Origin: an uncultured Hyphomonadaceae bacterium
Lineage (GTDB): Bacteria; Pseudomonadota; Alphaproteobacteria; Caulobacterales; Hyphomonadaceae
Length of the DNA stretch: 42,316 nt
Assembly (NCBI GenBank): GCA_913056435.1
Contig: CAJXMY010000002.1
Span: 1-42,316 of the forward strand
Reading direction: 5' to 3'
Shown here: piece after piece, positions 15,612 through 22,492 of the stretch
How positions within the stretch are numbered: position 1 is the stretch's first letter
Layout of the letters: every line of letters begins with the position of its first letter
The notes under the pieces: generated by a model
Databases searched by the model: none
The model's input: the letters and a program-made list of their open reading frames with translations, nothing else
What the model was told of the DNA's origin: nothing
Made by a program: the position numbers and the translations under genes

Positions 15612-16322
15612 TCAGCCCCCGCTCGCGCGGCGAGACAAACGGACCAGAATATCCTGACTGAAGGAGTCCAGCGCATCGGCGTAATGGTTCAGATCGCCTG
15701 AAAACTTGTTGTAATAAACGACAGCCGGAATGGCGGCGACAAGCCCCATGCCGGTCGCGAAGAGAGCCTCGGCAATCGGACCGGCGACAACTGCGAGACT
15801 CGGGTCCTGCTTGGCTTCGATGTTCAGAAAGGCATTCATGATGCCCCAAACGGTACCAAACAGCCCAATAAATGCCGAAACGGACCCGACGGTGGCCAGA
15901 ACGCCAAGGCCCGACCCGACATTCGCGATCTCACGATCAACGCTCGATCGCATGGAGCGCTCTGCCCGGGCGACCAGAGCCAGATGATCCGCAGGCGCCA
16001 CAGACTTGGCATCGCGCCACTCTCGGGAAATCGCTGTAAACAGCCGCGCCCCCGCATTATCGGGACTTTGACCAGGCCGAAGATCAAGCTCATCGGTTCG
16101 CCCTCCCCAGAAGGCCTCCTCAAACGCCCGGGCTTTCTTTCGGGCACCCCCGATTGACAGATACTTTTCAACAATTACCGCCCAAGACCACAGACTGGAG
16201 ATCAGAAGCACCAGCAGCACCAGTTTCACGACAAGGTCTGCGTCCATCAGCAGGCCAAGGAGGGTAAAGGAGGGCTCTGTGGTTAGCGTGCCCAGGCTTT
16301 GCTCTTCCATATTTTTATCCAT
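15612..16322 (-). CDS. tolQ: Tol-Pal proton-motor protein TolQ
   Basis: TolQ is the MotA/TolQ/ExbB-family channel subunit that uses the proton motive force to energise TolA. The 236-residue protein has three transmembrane segments: ~residues 28-50 (VVKLVLLVLLISSLWSWAVIVEKYL), ~140-165 (LGVLATVGSVSAFIGLFGTVWGIMNAF) and ~175-205 (AGPIAEALFATGMGLVAAIPAVV). The signature GLFGTVWGIM is clear. The start at 16322 has GGGAGG 13 bases upstream; a second Met at residue 5 has no better site. It opens the operon; no ybgC gene precedes it. The upstream gap (16323-16543) holds GATCGC-N12-GCGATC in the leader but no convincing promoter boxes. Confidence 0.96.
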   Translation of the reverse strand: MDKNMEEQSLGTLTTEPSFTLLGLLMDADLVVKLVLLVLLISSLWSWAVIVEKYLSIGGARKKARAFEEAFWGGRTDELDLRPGQSPDNAGARLFTAISREWRDAKSVAPADHLALVARAERSMRSSVDREIANVGSGLGVLATVGSVSAFIGLFGTVWGIMNAFLNIEAKQDPSLAVVAGPIAEALFATGMGLVAAIPAVVYYNKFSGDLNHYADALDSFSQDILVRLSRRASGG

Positions 16323-16538
16323 TCATGAAAATAACCTCCCGGATCGCACCGGGGGGACCGCGATCACTTATTGTTGGAGAATCAGGCGGAAACGTGACGC
16401 TAACCAGACTGATCTCCTGGAAACTGCGGTCGGGCGATTCGGATTAAGACTTTGTGTCCATCAGGGAGCCCCGGTGTCGGGTCTTTGTTATTTAAGCCTC
16501 AAGGCGCAATCTTCCCCACAAGCGAAATACCCGGGGAT

Positions 16539-16558
16539 AAAAACCCTCTAGTTGAGGG
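16539..16558 (-). terminator. Intrinsic terminator overlapping the ADH stop codon
   Basis: On the minus strand CCCTC (16558-16554), loop AACTA, GAGGG (16548-16544) and TTTTT (16543-16539) form a compact intrinsic terminator. The dehydrogenase stop codon (16550-16548) lies partly in the hairpin loop and partly in its second stem arm. It separates that gene from the tol operon downstream. Confidence 0.75.
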
Positions 16559-17684
16559 CTTGCTCAAAAAGGATTTCATAGTCGCGCCGTTCGAACGGCC
16601 GAGCATTTCCTGCGTGCGCAAGGTCTGCAAGAGCGTAGTCCACGATTCCCGGGCCATCCGCCGCCGTTACGCCGATATCGGCCAGACAGCGGGGAATCCC
16701 AAGACTCAGGTTCAGCTCTGTGATCGCATCTCCCATATCAGCGCCGGCCTTCAGACCCATCGCAAATCTTAGCCGCTCGAATTTCTCCGAGGCGGCACCA
16801 TCAATATGGCGAAGCAAATGGGGAAGAAAGATCGCATTCAGCGTTCCATGATGCAGCTTCTTTTCTTTCAGTCGACCGGCCGCATGAGACAGGGCGTGAA
16901 CGCCCCCGAGCCCTTTTGTGAAAGCAAGGGCGCCCTCATAGCTTGCCATCATCATATCCCATCGGGCCTGTGCATCATTCCCGTCTTCAACAGCACGGCG
17001 CAGAGCACCCTGCCCAACCGCCCGGCTCAGACCATCGAGCCCGATCCCTTCCGCGGGTGGATTGACCATCGGCGTCAGGACAGCCTCGATGCAGTGGGTG
17101 ACGGCATCCATTCCCGTTGCGGCAGTGAGTCCGGCCGGAAGGCCAAGCGTCAGATCCGGATCACAAATGGCCGTATCAGGTATCAGAAAGGGAGAAGAAT
17201 AGGTCTCCTTACGGCCATTGTTCAGTGTGTTGATAAAACCGACAGAGACTTCCGACCCCGTCCCCGCCGTTGTTGGTATCGCAATCAGTGGGGGCAATTT
17301 CGATATTTTTCGACTCCCGCCGGAAATGGCGGCATAGTCTTCAAGACAGCCGCCATGACTGGCCAAGAGAAGCATGGCCTTGGCCAGATCCATGCTGGAC
17401 CCTCCACCCAGGGCCACGACCCCATCAGCTTCGGCCTGCTTGTAAAGGGCCGCTGTCGTGATCGCCTGGTCCTCTGTCGGGTTCGCCCCGGTTCCAGAGA
17501 AAATATAGGCCGGGGTGACAGGCCCCATGGCGTCGACGATCCGATCAAGAAGTCCTGCCGCCTTGATGCCCGGATCGGTCACGATAAAGGGGCGGGCGAC
17601 GCCATAAGCCTTGAGTGTTTTCTCCAGACGGGACACGGCGCCGTGATCAAAAATGCACGTGTTCAGAAAACGCAGGACGGGCAT
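16548..17684 (-). CDS. Iron-type (group III) alcohol dehydrogenase
   Basis: This is a 378-residue NAD(P)-dependent dehydrogenase of the Fe-ADH/FucO superfamily. Visible are the nucleotide motif GGGSSMDLAKAM (93-104), IPTTAGTGSEVS (137-148), and the metal ligands Asp193 and His197 (GMDAVTHCIEA), His263 (GGVHALSH) and His279 (HHGTLNAIFLPH). These match the four ligands of lactaldehyde reductase. The start at 17684 has GGAG 12 bases upstream; an in-frame ATG further 5' would add a non-family tail. The substrate is unclear: short-chain alcohol, 1,3-propanediol, lactaldehyde or gamma-hydroxybutyrate are all possible. It stands alone, divergent from the ABC gene. Confidence 0.9.
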   Translation of the reverse strand: MPVLRFLNTCIFDHGAVSRLEKTLKAYGVARPFIVTDPGIKAAGLLDRIVDAMGPVTPAYIFSGTGANPTEDQAITTAALYKQAEADGVVALGGGSSMDLAKAMLLLASHGGCLEDYAAISGGSRKISKLPPLIAIPTTAGTGSEVSVGFINTLNNGRKETYSSPFLIPDTAICDPDLTLGLPAGLTAATGMDAVTHCIEAVLTPMVNPPAEGIGLDGLSRAVGQGALRRAVEDGNDAQARWDMMMASYEGALAFTKGLGGVHALSHAAGRLKEKKLHHGTLNAIFLPHLLRHIDGAASEKFERLRFAMGLKAGADMGDAITELNLSLGIPRCLADIGVTAADGPGIVDYALADLAHAGNARPFERRDYEILFEQALN

Positions 17685-17774
17685 GATAGCGGATCTCCGG
17701 GTCTCGAGCTTTGACGGCGCCACAATGCCCAAGACGCTCGAGGGAGCAACCGGTCCCGCTGCGGCAAGCGTGAT

Positions 17775-17799
17775 ACAGTACTGTCCGCACCTGTTGACA
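17775..17799 (+). promoter_or_regulatory. Palindrome and -35-like box upstream of the ABC ATPase
   Basis: A perfect 10-bp palindrome ACAGTACTGT (17775-17784) is followed 9 bases later by a consensus TTGACA (17794-17799). No good -10 is visible at 17 bases, so the promoter call is weak. The palindrome could be an operator for either divergent gene (ADH at 17684 or the ABC gene at 17852). Confidence 0.35.
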
Positions 17800-17851
17800 A
17801 AACTGGGTCAGGTCAGCCCTTTAACCCCTGTTCAGCAGGAGACGTGTTCAC

Positions 17852-19693
17852 GTGCCAGATCCCATTCTTTCCGTCAGAAACCTCAAAGTAGATTTCGAAA
17901 CCCCGGATGGTGTGATCCATGCCGTAAAGGGCACCAATTTTGACCTCTTTGCCGGTGAATGTTTGGGCATTGTCGGGGAATCCGGGTCTGGAAAGTCCCA
18001 AACCGTCCTCGCAGCCATGGGTCTCTTGGCGGACAATGGGATCGCCTCCGGCAGCATCAAGTTTGGCGATACCGACATGCTGACAGCCGATCCCCGCACC
18101 CTGCGGCGCATTCGGGGAGACCAAATGTCCATGATCTTCCAGAACCCTCTGACCAGCCTAACGCCGCATATGACCGTTGGCGCCCAGATGCGAGAGGTGC
18201 TGGCTTTACACAGAGGCCTTAAGGGCGAAGCCGCCAACAGGATCTGCGTAGACTGGCTCGAGCACGTCCGAATTCCGGAAGCGCGGCGACGTCTTGACCA
18301 GTATCCACATGAACTGTCCGGTGGGATGCGCCAGCGCGTTATGGTCGCAATTGCCATGCTCTGCGGGCCGAAACTCCTGCTCGCTGATGAGCCAACCACC
18401 GCTTTGGATGTCACGGTTCAGGCTCAGGTTCTCGACCTCATGGCCGACCTGAAAACTGAGACCCAAACAGGCATTGCCCTGATCACCCATGATATGGGTG
18501 TCGTGGCCCGCATGTGTGACCGTGTGGTCGTCATGAGAGGTGGCGAAATTGTCGAAACAGGCGGGATTGAGGATATCTTCTATAACCCCCAGCATGCATA
18601 TACTAAAATGTTGCTCGACGCGGTCCCCCGCATCGACCAACCCAATCGCGACGGGCGCCCGCAGCTCGGCTCGCCCCCGGCAGCTGATACACCCGTCTTG
18701 CTCGAGACCTCAGATCTCAAGGTCCACTTCCCCATAAATTTGGAAGGCAGCTTGTTCAGCAAGACAAAGCCCCTCAAGGCCGTTGATGGAGTCAGCTTTG
18801 ATCTGCGTCCGGGTGAAACACTGGGCGTCGTGGGGGAGTCTGGCTGTGGCAAATCCACCCTCGCTCGTGCTGTCTTAAAGCTGGTGCCGCAAACAGCCGG
18901 GTCTGTTGCCTGGATGGGCCGGGACATCTCAGGCGCCGATGCCAAAATGATGAATAGCCTACGGGATGACATGCAAATCGTATTTCAGGATCCGATGGCC
19001 AGCCTTGACCCCCGCATGACCATAGGGACATCCATTGCGGAGCCGCTGACTGTTCACGCTCCTCATCTCGACCGCCGGCAACGCGAAGAACGTGTTCGGG
19101 AGATTATGCCCCGGGTTGGCCTGGCGGCTGATCTGATCAATCGCTATCCGCATGAATTGTCGGGCGGCCAGAACCAGCGTGTTGGTATCGCGCGCGCCAT
19201 GATCCTTGGCCCGAAGCTGGTCGTCTGTGATGAGGCGGTCTCAGCTTTGGATGTTTCTGTTCAGGCCCAGGTGGTTGATCTGCTCATCGATCTCCAGAAG
19301 GAGTTTGGACTCGCCATGATATTTATTTCTCACGACCTGTCTGTTGTGCGCGAAATCAGTCATCGGGTCATGGTGCTATATCTGGGTAAGGTTGTCGAAC
19401 TGGCGGGGCGGGATGCCATTTACGAGGCGGCCAGCCATCCTTATACTAGGGCTCTGATTTCGGCAGTTCCCGCCGCCGACCCCAGATCGGAGAAGGCCCG
19501 GAAACGAACCAAGCTGGAAGGCGATCTCCCCAGCCCGCTCGACTCCCGCGCCCCCTTGCGTTTCCTGAAATCGGAAGTGGTCGATGATCCCGATGCCGAG
19601 CAATATGCGCCTCAGTTGATTGAGATCGCGCCCGGCCACTTCGTGGCAGAGCACGATCCCTTCGACGACCAGCCTGGGCTCCGGGCGCGCTAG
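17852..19693 (+). CDS. Fused two-domain peptide/nickel-type ABC transporter ATPase
   Basis: This 613-residue protein carries both ATPase subunits of an oligopeptide-type importer (DppD+DppF / YejF / GsiA type). Domain 1 has Walker A GESGSGKS (residues ~47-54), signature LSGGMRQRV and Walker B LLLADEPTTALD. Domain 2 (from ~residue 290) has Walker A GESGCGKS, signature LSGGQNQRV and Walker B LVVCDEAVSALD. Each domain ends with an oligopeptide-type C-terminal extension (HAYTKMLLDAVPR; HPYTRALISAVPAADP). The start is GTG at 17852, with AGGAGA 9 bases upstream. No permease or substrate-binding protein gene is adjacent, so the partners must lie elsewhere. The C-terminus extends about 50 residues past usual YejF length. 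Confidence 0.9.
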   Translation: MPDPILSVRNLKVDFETPDGVIHAVKGTNFDLFAGECLGIVGESGSGKSQTVLAAMGLLADNGIASGSIKFGDTDMLTADPRTLRRIRGDQMSMIFQNPLTSLTPHMTVGAQMREVLALHRGLKGEAANRICVDWLEHVRIPEARRRLDQYPHELSGGMRQRVMVAIAMLCGPKLLLADEPTTALDVTVQAQVLDLMADLKTETQTGIALITHDMGVVARMCDRVVVMRGGEIVETGGIEDIFYNPQHAYTKMLLDAVPRIDQPNRDGRPQLGSPPAADTPVLLETSDLKVHFPINLEGSLFSKTKPLKAVDGVSFDLRPGETLGVVGESGCGKSTLARAVLKLVPQTAGSVAWMGRDISGADAKMMNSLRDDMQIVFQDPMASLDPRMTIGTSIAEPLTVHAPHLDRRQREERVREIMPRVGLAADLINRYPHELSGGQNQRVGIARAMILGPKLVVCDEAVSALDVSVQAQVVDLLIDLQKEFGLAMIFISHDLSVVREISHRVMVLYLGKVVELAGRDAIYEAASHPYTRALISAVPAADPRSEKARKRTKLEGDLPSPLDSRAPLRFLKSEVVDDPDAEQYAPQLIEIAPGHFVAEHDPFDDQPGLRAR

Positions 19694-20269
19694 CTACCGC
19701 GAACACAGCAGGTCATTGAGATAACGCCGGGATGTGTCCGCATATAGCACCCGACCAAGACCCCGCCGCCGGCAAAAGGCCCTCGCCTCCTGCTGGCTGG
19801 CTCCGATGCGTTGGCCACGCCGCGTTTCAGGTCGGGGGAAGAAGACCGAGCGGCGCCCTTCGATTCCCTGTGTTCTCGACCGGCGATCCCGGTCCTCATA
19901 TCCATCATACGATCGACCTGCGTGGCCAATGCGGATCGGGCGCATAGAAGAGATATTGTCGTTCATCCGGATGCCCGAAAGCCGGCCAATTGAGCCATCC
20001 ACGACCCGGCAGCGGCCACGGAAATCAGGGTCGGTGCACACTTCCCAAGTTCCACGAACCCGCAACGAGGAAATCGTGTCATTAAAGTGCAGATGCCGGA
20101 AATTTCGGACAGGACCGGAAATCCTCCGCTGAGGCCCCGAAAAGTCCGGATGCACAAAAACCACGGCACTCCTGTCTGCTAAGGCTGGCCGCCCATGGTC
20201 AGCAAATGCGGCGGGAGCCATCATCGGCACCGCTAGAGCCAGGCCGGACGCAAGGATAAATTTAAGCAT
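19694..20269 (-). CDS. Secreted beta/gamma-crystallin-like calcium-binding protein
   Basis: The 191-residue precursor has a signal peptide (MLKFILASGLALAVPMMAPAAFA, cleavage near 23). Two Greek-key motifs follow: residues ~35-70 (VFVHPDFSGPQRRISG ... FNDTISSLRV) and ~75-112 (EVCTDPDFRGRCRVVDG ... MNDNISSMRPI). Each ends in the calcium-clamp signature (N/D)(N/D)xx(S/T)S: N63-D64-T-I-S67-S68 and N103-D104-N-I-S107-S108. A basic, Arg-rich tail (~115-191) holds two cysteines (FCRRRG, LLCSR) that may form a disulfide; I do not recognise it. AAAGGAGG precedes the ATG. Function is unknown; related bacterial proteins bind Ca2+ outside the cytoplasm. The 213-base gap upstream holds no gene. Confidence 0.85.
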   Translation of the reverse strand: MLKFILASGLALAVPMMAPAAFADHGRPALADRSAVVFVHPDFSGPQRRISGPVRNFRHLHFNDTISSLRVRGTWEVCTDPDFRGRCRVVDGSIGRLSGIRMNDNISSMRPIRIGHAGRSYDGYEDRDRRSRTQGIEGRRSVFFPRPETRRGQRIGASQQEARAFCRRRGLGRVLYADTSRRYLNDLLCSR

Positions 20270-20482
20270 AATAGCCTCCTTTCATATTAGAGCCTCTCAC
20301 TCTGCTTTTCGGTGACTGAATGGGATAAGAGCCGAGCCTTCAGCCTCGGTTCAGCCATTTTCAAGCCCAGAAGACTGTGCTTTCCTGTCCATCGTGCCGG
20401 GCTTTGAAAGCTGAAAACAAATGGGCAAAAGTCACACGTTCAGGTTTCGGGTCCTGCGCCTCTTTCACACCTCGTTGAAGTC

Positions 20483-21382
20483 ATGACGCCTCAACCGCGC
20501 ACACCCCTCTCTCTGGGCCTTCTGGTTTTTGGCCTGCTGAGCGCGATCGCCATCAGCGTTGCCATATGGAAGCCTCTTCCGACCAGCGAAGCTTCACAGA
20601 GTTCCGATGCCCAGAAAGGCCTCCCGCAAAATCATGAAGTATATGAACGTCCTGCTCTGAGAGCTTATGCAAAAGCGCTTGCAGACCAGGGAGATGCAGA
20701 GGAAAGGGCTCTTCGGCAAGCCCTCGGTGATCTGCAGACACGCGGGGCAACGCCACAGCAAAAACGTAGACTGATCTTGCGCTCGGCCCTCGCCAGCCTT
20801 CGCGCGGAGGCTCCGCACATGCGATCCCTCCCGGTCAGAGGATATGATGCTATCATGAATGGGGTCGCTGATGGCCTGACACAGCTTCAAGACACAGGAT
20901 CGCACTGGTGCCGCGCAACCACCCTCGCGACGCTGACCCGAAAGAATGAGGGCGTGCTCCTCAGCACCATTATCGACGATATGGCCCAGAGCGATGCCGC
21001 GTATGACTGGGCGCTCAGCTGGGTCACCGACATACTGGAACTGGGCAGTCAGGCCCGCGCCCGTCCGGTCCGACATGGCCCCCGAACCGTTGCCGACGAA
21101 GCCGTTGTTCAGGACTTCGGCCGCCAGATCGGCCTCGAGCGCTGGGAGGTGGCCCTGTCAATCGCAGCCTTTGCTCAGGCAGAAGGCCGAAGCTACAGGG
21201 CCATGAAACAGGCCCTGGCGGCTATTGACGTCTGTGAGCTTGGGCAAACACTGGAAGCGCTATCCGACAGGGTCCCCGAAGCTGTGCGAGGGCGTGTCAT
21301 GGCAGAACTCGGTCCTGAAATCTTCTACGGAAACACACCTTATGTGCTCTACCTGCTCCAGGGTTATTTCTTCATCGGCTGA
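20483..21382 (+). CDS. Unknown membrane-anchored (or secreted) protein
   Basis: I do not recognise this 299-residue protein. A single N-terminal hydrophobic segment (residues ~9-29, LSLGLLVFGLLSAIAISVAIW) without an obvious cleavage site suggests a signal anchor. The rest is soluble and largely helical, with Ala/Leu/Arg-rich stretches (residues ~60-110) and a Trp-rich middle (DWALSWVTDILELGS, RWEVALSIAAFA). It ends in an aromatic hydrophobic C-terminus (YVLYLLQGYFFIG). No catalytic motif stands out. The start at 20483 has only a weak GAAG upstream. The gap to the esterase start is 72 bases in the same direction, so co-transcription is possible. Confidence 0.7.
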   Translation: MTPQPRTPLSLGLLVFGLLSAIAISVAIWKPLPTSEASQSSDAQKGLPQNHEVYERPALRAYAKALADQGDAEERALRQALGDLQTRGATPQQKRRLILRSALASLRAEAPHMRSLPVRGYDAIMNGVADGLTQLQDTGSHWCRATTLATLTRKNEGVLLSTIIDDMAQSDAAYDWALSWVTDILELGSQARARPVRHGPRTVADEAVVQDFGRQIGLERWEVALSIAAFAQAEGRSYRAMKQALAAIDVCELGQTLEALSDRVPEAVRGRVMAELGPEIFYGNTPYVLYLLQGYFFIG

Positions 21383-21454
21383 TCCCAGAGGGCCAGACGC
21401 AAAAGATGTCGAATTGGCCTTCAATTCGCCATGTAACCTAGGCAGAATAACGAA

Positions 21455-22420
21455 ATGGGTGAAAACGACTTCTTCAAGGACTGGGCAGACTGGATTAAAC
21501 TCCCCGACCTGAACCCGCTCGACCTAAGAGGGTCCGCGGACAGCCTGAGGCGGAGTTTCTTCAGGGCAAGCCGATCCATCGAGACCGATTTGCCTGACCT
21601 CGCTGAAATTTCAAACCTGATCATGGACGGCGCAGACGGCCCCTTAAAGGCTCGCCTTTATATCCCGAAAGGCGCTGGTATTGCGCCTGCCCCGGGTCTG
21701 GTGTTTTTTCACGGGGGGGGATTTGTCCTCGGGGACCTCGACAGCCATGATGTGGTGTGCCGGCGCCTTGCCGACGGGGCGAAGTGTCGGATCCTGTCGG
21801 TTGATTACAGGCTTGCGCCCGAACACAAGTTTCCAACGGCCCACGCCGATGCTCTCGCCGCCTGGTGTTGGGCGGTCGAGCGGAGCGACCTGCTTGGATT
21901 TGATCCTGACAGGATCGCGGTGGCCGGCGACAGCGCCGGTGGAAACCTTGCCGCCTATATTTGCCAGGAAGCCAACCGAGCCGGCCTTCTTATGCCCGCC
22001 TTTCAACTTCTGCTTTATCCGCTGGTGCAGTTCGCGGACCTCAGGACTAAGAAGCTGAGCTTTCAGGAGGGCGGGTTCTTTATTTCACCCACGCTGTTCG
22101 ATTACTTCCGCGATTCATATTTGTCATCGGACAGCGAGCGAATGGATCCTCGGGTATCACCACTCTTTGCAGATGCCGAAGACTTCCAGGGACTGCCGCC
22201 GGCACATCTTGTTCTGTGCGGCTGGGACCCGCTCAAACATGAGGGACAGGCCTATGCCGACAAACTCGCCGCCCACGGGGTCCCCGTCACCCTCCGCGAG
22301 CATCCGGGAATGGTTCACGGTTTCATGAACCTTACCGGGCTGTCTGTGCCGGCAAGGGAGGCAATCTTCGCGGCAGGCCGTGTCGTTGGGGAGGCCCTTG
22401 GCTCAAGGCGCGCTGGCTAG
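21455..22420 (+). CDS. Alpha/beta-hydrolase, hormone-sensitive-lipase (family IV) esterase
   Basis: The 321-residue protein has all family IV features. These are the oxyanion motif FHGGGF (residues ~84-89), the nucleophile elbow GDSAGGNLAAY (Ser~159), the catalytic Asp in CGWDPLKHEG and the His in HPGMVHGFMNL. It probably hydrolyses short-chain carboxyl esters in the cytoplasm; no signal peptide is seen. The first ~45 residues (DWADWIKLPDLNPLDLRGSADSLRR) form the cap region. The ATG at 21455 lacks a strong Shine-Dalgarno. The natural substrate cannot be inferred from the neighbours, an unknown membrane protein and a protease. Confidence 0.93.
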   Translation: MGENDFFKDWADWIKLPDLNPLDLRGSADSLRRSFFRASRSIETDLPDLAEISNLIMDGADGPLKARLYIPKGAGIAPAPGLVFFHGGGFVLGDLDSHDVVCRRLADGAKCRILSVDYRLAPEHKFPTAHADALAAWCWAVERSDLLGFDPDRIAVAGDSAGGNLAAYICQEANRAGLLMPAFQLLLYPLVQFADLRTKKLSFQEGGFFISPTLFDYFRDSYLSSDSERMDPRVSPLFADAEDFQGLPPAHLVLCGWDPLKHEGQAYADKLAAHGVPVTLREHPGMVHGFMNLTGLSVPAREAIFAAGRVVGEALGSRRAG

Positions 22421-22492
22421 CCAATGTGAAAGGTCTGACATAAGATTTGTATCCACCTTGGGGGGGGCACCAAATTTAAGGAGCTGACAAAT

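Noticed and set aside
14267-15661. 464-residue open frame antisense to tolA/tolR
   Set aside because: It spans two well-supported genes and is Arg/Gly-rich shadow sequence.
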